DNA from: Candidatus Faecousia excrementigallinarum
Lineage (GTDB): Bacteria; Bacillota; Clostridia; Oscillospirales; Oscillospiraceae
Assembly: GCA_018713285.1 (NCBI GenBank)
Contig: DVFK01000088.1
Coordinates: forward strand, 1 to 38,333
Direction of reading: 5' to 3'
DNA: 38,333 bases
Within the stretch, counting starts at the first letter, position 1; the number at the start of each line of letters is the position of its first letter. The notes below the pieces were generated by a model, which did no database searches, was not told the DNA's origin, and saw nothing but the letters and a program-made list of their open reading frames with translations. Made by a program: the position numbers and the translations under genes. This document shows, one piece after another, positions 1 to 7,394 of this stretch.

Positions 1-664
1 AGTCGTTGCCGTAAACGCTCAGCTTTTCCCGACGGCCCACAGCCACCTGGGTGATGTAGGGCATCAGGTTGTTGGGGATACCCCGGGGGTCCTCACCCAT
101 CCGTCCGGAGGGGTGGGCACCGATGGGATTGAAGTACCGCAGCAGCACCACAGACCAATCCTTCTCAGCCTTGGACATATCGGAGAGAATCACCTCGGTC
201 ATGTACTTGGTCCAGCCATAGGGGTTGGTACAGCCGCCGGTACGGCTTGTCTCCCGCAGAGGCATCTCGTTGTCGGCGGTGTAGACCGTGGCGGAGGAGG
301 AGAAGATAATGTTCATCATCCCCGCTTCCTTCATCACCTTGGTGAGCACCAGGGTGGAGTTCAGGTTGTTGTCGTAGTACTTCCAGGGGATGGAAACGCT
401 CTCACCCACGGCCTTGAGACCTGCAAAGTGGATAACGCAGCCAATGTCGTTCTCTGCAAAAATCTTCTTCAGCAGAGCTTCGTCCCGCACGTCCCCTTCA
501 TAGAAGGTCAGCTCCTTGCCCGTCAGCTCCCGGACTCTGTCCAGGCTCTTGGGGTTGGAATTGCACAGATTGTCGATGACCACCACACCGTAGCCACTGT
601 TCAGCAGCTCCACGCAGGTATGAGAGCCGATATACCCGGCGCCGCCGGTAACCAAAACATTCAT
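1..664 (-). CDS. galE: UDP-glucose 4-epimerase, N-terminal part (runs off window)
   Basis: Interconverts UDP-glucose and UDP-galactose in the cytoplasm (Leloir pathway). The minus-strand frame starts MNVLVTGGAGYIGSHTCVEL, with the Rossmann NAD-binding motif GGAGYIGS at residues 7-14. It continues with the SDR hallmarks FSSSATVY and the active-site YGWTK (YxxxK), then LRYFNPIGAHPSGRMGEDP, the signature of GalE. About 221 residues are visible; a full protein is about 330-340, so the C-terminal third lies beyond the left edge. The ATG at 664 is chosen because CAGGAGG (677-671) sits 6 nt upstream. An mgl galactose-uptake operon lies at 28-32 kb, which fits galactose use, but the two loci are unlinked here. 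Confidence 0.95.
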   Translation of the reverse strand, partial: MNVLVTGGAGYIGSHTCVELLNSGYGVVVIDNLCNSNPKSLDRVRELTGKELTFYEGDVRDEALLKKIFAENDIGCVIHFAGLKAVGESVSIPWKYYDNNLNSTLVLTKVMKEAGMMNIIFSSSATVYTADNEMPLRETSRTGGCTNPYGWTKYMTEVILSDMSKAEKDWSVVLLRYFNPIGAHPSGRMGEDPRGIPNNLMPYITQVAVGRREKLSVYGND

Positions 665-713
665 AAGAAGCCTCCTGAAAAAAGAATTTTCAAAATGGGT
701 TTTCCTACCGATT

Positions 714-742
714 ATTCTACATCACCCCCAGGGAAAAAGCAA
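714..742 (-). promoter_or_regulatory. Sigma-A-type promoter of galE
   Basis: On the minus strand TTGCTT (742-737) is followed after 17 nt by TAGAAT (719-714), about 50 nt upstream of the galE start. Spacing and both hexamers fit a housekeeping promoter. Confidence 0.6.
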
Positions 743-800
743 TCCCAAAAGCGGAAATCTCCCCCTCAAAAAACCGCGCCGGGGTGCCCCCGGAGGCACT

Positions 801-931
801 TTCGCACGGCGGCTTTCTACTACTCGTCACTTCCCTGACCCGCCCGGTATCGGCGGCGAGTCGCCGCTGACAATTTCGCACGGTGGCTTTCTACTGCTCG
901 TTTTTCCCTGACCCGCCCGGTATCGTTACCA
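801..931. repeat. Two tandem copies of a 73-nt direct repeat
   Basis: TTCGCACGG(c/t)GGCTTTCTACT begins at 801 and again at 874. Each copy ends with CCCTGACCCGCCCGGTATCG. Between them lies the palindrome GCGGCGA-G-TCGCCGC (852-866). The same CCCTGACCCGCCCGGTATCG tail occurs again at about 19271-19290, and a related form at 19019-19038. No open frame with a ribosome binding site is present, so this is non-coding repeat DNA. Confidence 0.8.
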
Positions 932-1062
932 TGCAGAAGGGCTTCGTTTATACCTCCCTCCGGGAGGGAGGTGGCTTGGGGCGCAGCCCCAAGACGGAGG
1001 GAGCCAGCGGGCGCATGGCCTGTTGGACTGTAAGGGTTGGTACCTCCCCAGGGGTTCTGATA
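923..1062 (+). repeat. Interspersed palindromic element, type 1 (copy 1)
   Basis: The unit runs from GGTATCGTTACC through CAGAAGGGCTTCGTTTATACC, then the perfect palindrome ACCTCCCTCCGGGAGGGAGGT, then the stem GGCTTGGGGC-GCAGCCCCAAG, and ends GACGGAGGGAGCCAGCGGG with a diverged tail containing GGTACCTCCCC. An inverted copy lies at 7180-7306. It is non-coding. Confidence 0.85.
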
Positions 1063-1071
1063 ACCTCTATC

Positions 1072-1262
1072 ACGTACCACCCCCCAGCAAACCGAAACCC
1101 CACCGCCCGCTTGCTCCCTCAGTCACCTGCGGTGACAGCTCCCTCCCGGAGGGAGCTATCGGGCTTGTACCTTGCCACATAGGTCTGTGCTTTTAGAAAG
1201 TGCCTGCTGTAAAATCCCTCAGTCACGGCTACGCCGTGCCAGCTCCCACAGGCCAGGAGCCT
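1072..1262 (-). repeat. Interspersed palindromic element, type 2 (copy A, inverted)
   Basis: This is a composite of two hairpins: CTCCCTCAGTCACCTGCGGT followed by GACAGCTCCCTCCCGGAGGG (1123-1155), and ATCCCTCAGTCACGGCTACG with its closing GCCGTGCCAGCTCCC (1214-1247). A roughly 50-nt spacer containing AAGTGCCTGCTGTAAAAT joins them. The same architecture occurs at 6926-7110 and 38045-38245 in the opposite orientation, and partly at 19130-19232. Confidence 0.85.
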
Positions 1263-1293
1263 TTGGCCCGCCGTCTTTATTTACATACTGTAC

Positions 1294-1322
1294 TTGCTAT
1301 TTTCCCCTTTTCAGGGTATAAT
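1294..1322 (+). promoter_or_regulatory. Promoter of the asparaginase-rpe operon
   Basis: TTGCTA (1294-1299), 17 nt, then a perfect TATAAT (1317-1322). The predicted transcription start near 1329 excludes the upstream in-frame ATG at 1328 as a translation start and supports the ATG at 1361. Confidence 0.8.
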
Positions 1323-1360
1323 GCAATATGAATCACTATGGCCTGAATCTGGAGGCGTTT

Positions 1361-2368
1361 ATGAGTTCCATGAAGAAAATTCTGCTGCTGACCACCGGCG
1401 GCACCATTGCCTGCGCCGCCGGGGAGGAGGGGCTGGAGCCCCATGGCTCCCGGCAGCTGGCTGGGCAGCTGGAGCAGCTGCGAACCTATTATCAGGTGGC
1501 GGTGGAGGACGTGATGTGTCTGGACTCCTCCAACATCCGCCCGGAGGAGTGGCAGCAGCTGGCAAGAGCCATCTATGCCAACCGCATGAAATACGACGGC
1601 ATTGTGGTGTCCCACGGCACCGACACCATGGCCTACACCGCCTCCGCCGTCACCTTTATGCTGCCGAACATCAACCTGCCGGTGGTATTCACCGGCTCCC
1701 AGCTGCCCATCGGAGAGCTTTTGTCCGATGCGCCGGACAACCTGCGCACCGCCTTTGCCATGGCAGCCTCCGGCTGCCCCGGCGTGTTTCTGGCCTTTGA
1801 CCGGAAGGTGATGCTGGGCTGCCGGGGTGTGAAGGTCCGGGCCTCCGGATTTTCCGCCTTTGAGAGCATCAATGCCAGCTATGCCGCCCGGGTGACCCAC
1901 GAGGGGCTCATGGTAAACCGGCAGGTGCTGCCGGTGTTTTCCGGAGAACCGGAGCTGAAAGACCGGGTAAGCCAGGATGTATTTTTGCTGAAGCTCACCC
2001 CCGGTCTCCGGGAGGAACTGTTTGACGCCCTGGCTGACATGGGCTACCGGGGCATTGTCATCGAAGCCTTTGGCCTGGGCGGCGTGAACGTGCTGAACCG
2101 GGGCCTGTCCGGCATCCGCCGGGCGGTGGAGCGGGGCATTTCCGTGGTGGTCACCACCCAGTGCCTTTACGACAGCTCAGACCTCAGGGTATACCAGGTG
2201 GGCAACCGGCTTCTGGAGCTGGGTGTCATTCAGGGCCGGGACATGACCTCCGAGGCCGCCATGACCAAGCTCATGTGGGCCCTGGGACAGGACATGAATC
2301 CCCAGGAGATAAAAGCGTTGTTTGCCCGGAATCTTGCCGGAGAGATTACCCCGGGCGCCGGAGATTAA
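1361..2368 (+). CDS. ansA: Type I L-asparaginase
   Basis: Hydrolyses L-asparagine to aspartate and ammonia. The protein has 335 residues. It shows both catalytic boxes of the family: TTGGTI at 11-16 (nucleophile Thr15) and SHGTDTM at 84-90 (Thr87, Asp88), plus DSSN at 55-58 for substrate binding. There is no signal peptide, so it is probably the cytoplasmic type. The start at 1361 has GGAGG at 1351-1355; an in-frame ATG at 1328 falls on the predicted transcription start and has no SD. It is the first gene of a five-gene run; the next gene begins 10 nt after its stop. Its link to the downstream housekeeping genes is transcriptional rather than obviously functional. Confidence 0.9.
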   Translation: MSSMKKILLLTTGGTIACAAGEEGLEPHGSRQLAGQLEQLRTYYQVAVEDVMCLDSSNIRPEEWQQLARAIYANRMKYDGIVVSHGTDTMAYTASAVTFMLPNINLPVVFTGSQLPIGELLSDAPDNLRTAFAMAASGCPGVFLAFDRKVMLGCRGVKVRASGFSAFESINASYAARVTHEGLMVNRQVLPVFSGEPELKDRVSQDVFLLKLTPGLREELFDALADMGYRGIVIEAFGLGGVNVLNRGLSGIRRAVERGISVVVTTQCLYDSSDLRVYQVGNRLLELGVIQGRDMTSEAAMTKLMWALGQDMNPQEIKALFARNLAGEITPGAGD

Positions 2369-2378
2369 GGAGGAACCT

Positions 2379-3992
2379 ATGGATCCCATTTACGTAACCG
2401 GGCATCGGAACCCGGACACCGACTCCATTGTGGCGGCCATGGCCTATGCCGCCCTGCGGAACGCCGTGGGAGATCGGGAGTATGAGGCCGCCTGCCTGGG
2501 CCATGTGTCCGACGAAACCCAGATTGTGCTGGACTTGTTCGGATTCCAGCCCCCCAAGCGGATTCGGGATATGCACACCCAGGTGCAGGATCTGGATTTT
2601 GACACCCCGCCGGTACTCAGCGCCGGGGTCACGGTGGGAAGGGCCTGGGGGGTGCTCCAGGAGCAGAAGAACATCTCCTCCGTCCCCGTAGCCAATGAGG
2701 ACGGCACTTTGTACGGTATGCTCTCCCGGGAGAATGTGGCCAGCTACAACATGGAGCAGACCATGGCGGGAGAACTGGACGCCGTACCCCTTTTCAACAT
2801 CCTCTCCGTGCTGGAGGGAAAGATTCTCAATGAGGCAGGAGAAAACACCGACGTAGTGGCAGGAGAGGTGACCATCGCCCTGCCCCAGAGCCGGGAGAAT
2901 CTCCTGTTCAACACCCCCAATTCCATCGTCCTGTGCGGACACCAGCCGGATATGATCCGCCGGGCTTTGGAGATGAATGTGAATTGCCTGGTGCTGTGTC
3001 AGGCAGAGCTTCCCGAGGAACTGCGGGACTTCCCCACCACCACCTGCATCATCTCCACCCCCTTTGATGCTTACCGGGCGGCACGGCTCATTTTCCAGTC
3101 CGCTCCGGTGAGCCGGATTTGCCGCACCACCGGCCTTGTGTGCTTCCACCTGGAGGACCGGGTGGACGAGGTGCGGGAGCAGGTGCTGAAACACCGGGAA
3201 TCCTGCTACCCCATTCTGGACGAGAATGACCATGTGGCGGGCGTCCTCACCCGGTACCATTTGCTTCGCCCCCGTCGGAAACGGGTGGTGCTGGTGGACC
3301 ACAACGAGGCAGCCCAGTCCGTCCCCGGCCTGGAAGAGGCGGAGATTCTGGCTATCATTGACCACCACCGCCTGGCAGACATTCAGACCACCAACCCCAT
3401 TTACGTCCGGAACGAGCCGGTAGGCTCCACCAATACCATCATCGCCAGTATGTTCCAGGATCGGGGCCTCATGCCCTCGGAGAAGATGGCAGGCATGATG
3501 GCGGCGGCGATTTTGTCCGACACGGTCATGTTCAAGTCCCCCACCTGCACCGACCGGGACAGACGCACCGCCGAGCGGATGGCAAGAATTGCCAATGTAT
3601 CCCTGGAGGAGCTGGGAAAGCAGATTTTCTCCGCCTCTTTGGAGCACAGAACCGCCCAGGATTTGATTTTTGCCGACTACAAGGAGTTCCACATCGCCGG
3701 GCACAATCTGGCGGTGGCTCAGGTCACCTGTATGGACAGCCCCCGGATGCTGGAGCGGAAGGAGGAATTCCTGAAGCTCATGGAGAAGAATGTGGCAGAG
3801 AAGAAGCTCTCCATCATGATTCTCATGCTGACGGACGTGCTGCTGGAAGGCTCCCAGCTCATCTACTTGGGGGACGACGACACCATCCAGCAGGCCTTCG
3901 GCGTGGCCCCCAAGGGGAACACCGTATTTCTGCCCCATGTGATGAGCCGGAAGAAGCAGGTCATCCCCATGCTCTCCGCCCTGTGGGGTTAA
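2379..3992 (+). CDS. ppaC: CBS/DRTGG-regulated manganese-dependent inorganic pyrophosphatase
   Basis: Family II (DHH) pyrophosphatase, which hydrolyses PPi to phosphate and drives biosynthesis. The 537 residues are far longer than the roughly 310 of the plain enzyme. The DHH half is split by a regulatory insert: the metal-binding GHRNPDTDSI at 8-17 (His9, Asp13, Asp15) comes first, then CBS-like segments (ISSVPVANEDGTLYGMLSRE; SCYPILDENDHVAGVLTRY) around a DRTGG-like region. The catalytic core then resumes with VDHNEA, the IIDHH motif, PVGSTNTI and SDTVMFKSPT. Relatives in Clostridia are inhibited by AMP/ADP and stimulated by diadenosine polyphosphates through the CBS part; that is family knowledge. 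The start follows AAGGAGG (2367-2373); a longer in-frame start at 2322 overlaps asparaginase and has no SD. Confidence 0.93.
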   Translation: MDPIYVTGHRNPDTDSIVAAMAYAALRNAVGDREYEAACLGHVSDETQIVLDLFGFQPPKRIRDMHTQVQDLDFDTPPVLSAGVTVGRAWGVLQEQKNISSVPVANEDGTLYGMLSRENVASYNMEQTMAGELDAVPLFNILSVLEGKILNEAGENTDVVAGEVTIALPQSRENLLFNTPNSIVLCGHQPDMIRRALEMNVNCLVLCQAELPEELRDFPTTTCIISTPFDAYRAARLIFQSAPVSRICRTTGLVCFHLEDRVDEVREQVLKHRESCYPILDENDHVAGVLTRYHLLRPRRKRVVLVDHNEAAQSVPGLEEAEILAIIDHHRLADIQTTNPIYVRNEPVGSTNTIIASMFQDRGLMPSEKMAGMMAAAILSDTVMFKSPTCTDRDRRTAERMARIANVSLEELGKQIFSASLEHRTAQDLIFADYKEFHIAGHNLAVAQVTCMDSPRMLERKEEFLKLMEKNVAEKKLSIMILMLTDVLLEGSQLIYLGDDDTIQQAFGVAPKGNTVFLPHVMSRKKQVIPMLSALWG

Positions 3993-3999
3993 TAAAGGT

Positions 4000-4947
4000 A
4001 TGGGTTTTGATACGCTGCTGGGAAACGAACGGCTGAAAGAAAACCTGGAAAACAGCCTGAAAAAAGGACATATTTCCCATTTTTATCTCATTTCCGGCCC
4101 GAAAGGCTCGGGAAAACATACCCTGGCAAGACTTCTGGCGGCGGCAGCTTTGTGCGAGTCGGAGGACAAGCCCTGCCTTACCTGCCACAGCTGCCGGAAG
4201 GTGATGGCGGGGGTGCATCCCGACTTTATTACCGTTGACGACCCGGAGAAGAAAACCGTCCCGGTGGATTTGATCCGCAGTGCCCGGGAGGATATGTTCA
4301 TCCTGCCCAACGAGGGGAAGCGGAAGATTTACCTCTTCCCCAGAGGACAGGACATGGGCATCCCCGGGCAGAACGCCCTTTTGAAGGTGCTGGAGGAGCC
4401 GCCGGCCTACGGTGTGTTCCTGCTCCTGACCGACAACCCGGAAAAGCTCCTGCCCACCATCCGCTCCCGGGGCGTGGCCCTGGCTATGGGAAACCTGCCG
4501 GAGCCGGTGCTCCGAAAGGCCTTGCAGGAGGCCCACCCGGAGGCCTCTTCCGATTCTGTGGCGGCAGCCATCACAAGAAGCGGCGGCTTCTTAGGCCAGG
4601 CCATGGAGCTTCTCTCGGGAGATTCGGAACAGTCCCCCCAGACCCAGGGCTTTTTGGACAGCTTCTCCCGGGGAGACAACTTAGGACTTTTGCAAGTGCT
4701 CTCCCCCATGGAACGGTGGAAGCGGGAGCAGCTGATTGAAGAGTTGGAGCAGTGGCAGACCCTTCTGGGGGAGGCCCTGCTGGAAAAATCCGGGATGCCC
4801 GGAATTCATAGCCACACTGCGGTGACCCAGTGCTCCGCAGAGAAAATAAATCGGGGAATCGCCCGGCTGAAAAAGGCGGTGCAGTATGCCCAGGGCAATG
4901 TGTCCGTGGGCGCTGTCTGCGGCTGGCTCCTGTGGGAGCTGGGATGA
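4000..4947 (+). CDS. holB: DNA polymerase III, delta' subunit (clamp-loader ATPase family)
   Basis: Part of the clamp loader that places the sliding clamp on DNA. The 315-residue protein starts GFDTLLGNERLKENL, as in the delta' family. It has a P-loop GPKGSGKHT near 33-41, a zinc-binding set C-x6-C-x2-C-x2-C (CESEDKPCLTCHSC) and the QNALLKVLEEPP stretch typical of delta'/gamma. The expected SRC motif reads SRG. The start lies 7 nt after the pyrophosphatase stop with AAAGG almost touching the ATG, so translation may be coupled. holB followed by a ricT homologue is a common order in Firmicutes and supports the call. Confidence 0.9.
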   Translation: MGFDTLLGNERLKENLENSLKKGHISHFYLISGPKGSGKHTLARLLAAAALCESEDKPCLTCHSCRKVMAGVHPDFITVDDPEKKTVPVDLIRSAREDMFILPNEGKRKIYLFPRGQDMGIPGQNALLKVLEEPPAYGVFLLLTDNPEKLLPTIRSRGVALAMGNLPEPVLRKALQEAHPEASSDSVAAAITRSGGFLGQAMELLSGDSEQSPQTQGFLDSFSRGDNLGLLQVLSPMERWKREQLIEELEQWQTLLGEALLEKSGMPGIHSHTAVTQCSAEKINRGIARLKKAVQYAQGNVSVGAVCGWLLWELG

Positions 4948-4968
4948 CCCCCCAAGAAGGAGTTTTTC

Positions 4969-6237
4969 ATGGAAGAACAAGTGGAAGTAACTGCCCAGGC
5001 GCCGGTGGAAGTGGTGGACATCCAGTTCCGCCCCGGGCAGAAGGTATATTATTTTGACCCGGCAGGACTTACCTGCCGTGCCGGAGACCACGTAATCATT
5101 GACACCGCCCGGGGGGCGGAGTACGGCTACTGCACCGCCGGAAACCATATGATTTCCCAGCGGGAGGTGGTGGCACCTCTGCGGCCGGTGCTGCGGCTGG
5201 CAACGGCCCAGGACGAGAAAATCGCCGCCGACAACCGGGCCAAGGAGGCCAAGGCCTTCGGGGTCTGCCTGGAAAAAATCCGCCACCTGGGGCTGGATAT
5301 GCAGCTGGTAAGCGCCGAGTGCGCCTTTGACGGCAGCAAGCTCCTGTTTTTCTTCACCGCCGACGAGCGGGTGGACTTCCGGGAGCTGGTAAAGAGCCTG
5401 GCCTCGGTGTTCCACACCCGGATTGAGCTGCGGCAGATTGGCGTCCGGGACAAGGCCAAGATGGTAGGCGGCCTGGGCATCTGCGGCAGACCCTTCTGCT
5501 GCGCCAGCTTCCTGGATGATTTCCAGCCCGTATCCATCAAAATGGCAAAAACCCAGAACCTCAGCCTGAACCCCACCAAGATTTCCGGCACCTGCGGCAG
5601 GCTCATGTGCTGCCTGAAATACGAGCAGGATGCCTATGAGGATCTGCTGAAGCGCAGCCCCAAGGCCGATTCCTTTGTGGATACCCCCGACGGACGGGGC
5701 ACGGTAGCCGAGGTGGATTTGCTCCGGCAGCGGGTGAAGGTGCGGCTGGAAAATCAGCCGGACAACCTGGTATGGCACAAAAATGAGGACATTGCCGTGC
5801 TCCGCAGCGGCAAGGCCAAGAAGAACGATCCCCCCATCCCGGAGGATTGGGCTCCTATCTCCGGCTCCGGTCAGAAGCCCCGGAAGGAGGAAACCCCGGA
5901 GGAACCGGCTTTCCTGGACCCCATCCGTTTCCGGTACAGCACAGAATCGGTGGTGACGGAGCAGCCGGAAAAGCCCCAGGAGGAGGCACCTCAGGAGCAG
6001 CCCCGGAGCCGCTCCCGCCGGAGAAACCGGAAGCCCCGGGAGGGAGGAGAAGCCCAGCAGCCCAAGTCCGCCCAGCCGGAGCAGAAGCAGGAGCAAAAGC
6101 CCAAGCAGGAGCAAAAACCGGAGCGGAAGCAGCGGCAGGAAGGGGCAGAGCCGGAGGCCAAGGCCAACAAGCCCCACCGCCGCCGTCCCAATTACCGTCA
6201 CAGAAAGCCCAAGCCCACCGGACAGACCGAGGGCTGA
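4969..6237 (+). CDS. ricT: PSP1-domain regulatory iron-sulphur protein RicT (YaaT)
   Basis: RicT homologue; in Bacillus it works with RicA and RicF, binds [4Fe-4S] clusters and modulates RNase Y and the sporulation/competence phosphorelay. The 422-residue protein has the PSP1 core in its first 270 residues, including the two cysteine boxes GICGRPFCC and GTCGRLMCCLKYE. After about residue 285 it becomes a low-complexity tail rich in Pro, Gln, Glu, Lys and Arg (QEQKPKQEQKPERKQRQ) that ends strongly basic. The tail is probably disordered and could bind RNA; this is inference. AAGAAGGAG lies just before the ATG. It sits between holB and rpe in one operon. Confidence 0.88.
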   Translation: MEEQVEVTAQAPVEVVDIQFRPGQKVYYFDPAGLTCRAGDHVIIDTARGAEYGYCTAGNHMISQREVVAPLRPVLRLATAQDEKIAADNRAKEAKAFGVCLEKIRHLGLDMQLVSAECAFDGSKLLFFFTADERVDFRELVKSLASVFHTRIELRQIGVRDKAKMVGGLGICGRPFCCASFLDDFQPVSIKMAKTQNLSLNPTKISGTCGRLMCCLKYEQDAYEDLLKRSPKADSFVDTPDGRGTVAEVDLLRQRVKVRLENQPDNLVWHKNEDIAVLRSGKAKKNDPPIPEDWAPISGSGQKPRKEETPEEPAFLDPIRFRYSTESVVTEQPEKPQEEAPQEQPRSRSRRRNRKPREGGEAQQPKSAQPEQKQEQKPKQEQKPERKQRQEGAEPEAKANKPHRRRPNYRHRKPKPTGQTEG

Positions 6238-6264
6238 GTCGTTTCGATACAGGAGGAGTAAACC

Positions 6265-6918
6265 ATGGCAATCCTGAGTCCCTCTTTGCTGGCAGCAGAC
6301 CCTCTGAATCTGGGGAAGGAAATGAAGCGGGCAGAAGCCGCCGGAGCAAAGTGGCTCCATGTGGATGTGATGGACGGCTGCTTTGTGCCCAACCTCTCCA
6401 GCTTCACCTACTCCACCGTGGCAGCCATGGGGAAGGCCACGGACCTTACCCTGGACGTGCATCTGATGATTGAAAAGCCCATCCGGTATGTGGAGAACTT
6501 CTGCCGTGCCGGAGCGGATTACCTGACCATCCACCTGGAGGCAGACAGCCGGGAGAACATCCGCTCTGCCCTGGAGAAAATCCGTGCCCTGGGGGTAAAA
6601 CCCGGCATTGTGCTAAAGCCCGGAACCCCGGCAGAGGCGGCGGAGGAATTTCTGCCCCTGGTGGATATGGTGCTGGTGATGACCGTGGAGCCGGGCTTCG
6701 GAGGACAGAAATTCATGTCCGCCATGATGCCCAAGGTCACCCGGCTGCGGCAGCTGCTGGACGAAGTGAACCCCTCCTGCCACCTGGAGGTGGACGGGGG
6801 TGTGGACAAAGAAACCTACCGCACCTGCCTGGAAAGCGGCGCCGATGTGCTGGTGGCAGGCTCCGCCTTCTTCCGGTCGGAAAACCCGGAAGCCCTGCGC
6901 ATATTGATTGAAGGGTAA
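6265..6918 (+). CDS. rpe: Ribulose-phosphate 3-epimerase
   Basis: Interconverts ribulose 5-phosphate and xylulose 5-phosphate in the pentose phosphate pathway. The 217-residue TIM barrel is full length. It shows LSPSLLAAD at 4-12, the metal-binding HVDVMDGCFVPN, LDVHLMIE, the flexible-loop region MTVEPGFGGQKF and the phosphate-binding LEVDGGVD and VAGSAFF. AGGAGGAG precedes the ATG. It is the last gene of the 1361-6918 operon. No terminator with a T-run follows directly; the palindromic repeat block that starts within 15 nt may serve instead. Confidence 0.96.
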   Translation: MAILSPSLLAADPLNLGKEMKRAEAAGAKWLHVDVMDGCFVPNLSSFTYSTVAAMGKATDLTLDVHLMIEKPIRYVENFCRAGADYLTIHLEADSRENIRSALEKIRALGVKPGIVLKPGTPAEAAEEFLPLVDMVLVMTVEPGFGGQKFMSAMMPKVTRLRQLLDEVNPSCHLEVDGGVDKETYRTCLESGADVLVAGSAFFRSENPEALRILIEG

Positions 6919-6925
6919 ACCCAAA

Positions 6926-7110
6926 CTGGCGCCGAAGGCGACTGAGGGATTCACAGCAGGCACTTTTTCAAAGTAAACGCCCGTGTGGAAACGCAAAAGC
7001 CAATAAAAATAGCTCCCTCCGGGAGGGAGCTGTCACCGCAGGTGACTGAGGGAGCCTGCGGGCGGTGCAGTTTCGGTTTGCGGATGGGTTGGTACTTGCT
7101 CATTGCTGCC
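6926..7110 (+). repeat. Interspersed palindromic element, type 2 (copy B)
   Basis: Contains GGCGCCGAAGGCGACTGAGG (6929-6948), the spacer AGCAGGCACTTTTTCAAAG, and the long hairpin AGCTCCCTCCGGGAGGGAGC-TGTCACCGCAGGTGACTGAG (7011-7050), then GGTTGGTACTTGC. It is an inverted relative of 1072-1262. Confidence 0.85.
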
Positions 7111-7179
7111 CATACCCTATGCCGATTTTTTCGGGCGATTGCCTCCAATCGTCATAGGAAATGGGATAGCTTTGGGGAG

Positions 7180-7306
7180 GTACCGCCCCTGTCCACCAAA
7201 TTGGTGTTGCACCCGCTGGCTCCCTCCGTCTTGGGGCTGCGCCCCAAGCCACCTCCCTCCCGGAGGGAGGTATAAACGGAACGCTTCTGCGTGACAACGA
7301 TAACAG
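7180..7306 (-). repeat. Interspersed palindromic element, type 1 (copy 2, inverted)
   Basis: Read on the minus strand it gives GTTATCGTTGTCACGCAGAA, then the palindrome ACCTCCCTCCGGGAGGGAGGT, the stem around CTTGGGGCGCAGCCCCAAG, and GACGGAGGGAGCCAGCGGG, matching 923-1062. It is non-coding. Confidence 0.85.
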
Positions 7307-7329
7307 AGTTTTTCAACAATCAGGAAAAA

Positions 7330-7374
7330 GGGCCTGTTGTAAAATGAGAATTTTGCAACAGACCCATATTTTTC
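7330..7374 (+). terminator. Terminator-like hairpin in the guanine deaminase leader
   Basis: A 16-position stem (7330-7345 with 7350-7365; one mismatch and one G-U pair) is closed by a GAGA loop and followed by ATATTTTTC. It lies only 20 nt before the next start codon. It could end read-through from the rpe side or act as an attenuator for guaD. No promoter is obvious between it and the gene. Confidence 0.55.
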
Positions 7375-7394
7375 GGAAGAAAGGAATATTTTTT

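Noticed and set aside
923-1262. CRISPR-like array
   Set aside because: The repeats are palindromic elements of different types without regular spacers or cas genes.
4681-6534. 617-residue open frame antisense to ricT and neighbours
   Set aside because: Spans three well-supported genes and has a repetitive Leu/Gly composition.
7280-7394. Purine riboswitch before guanine deaminase
   Set aside because: The conserved TATA...ATATGG and loop sequences of purine aptamers are absent; only a simple hairpin is present.
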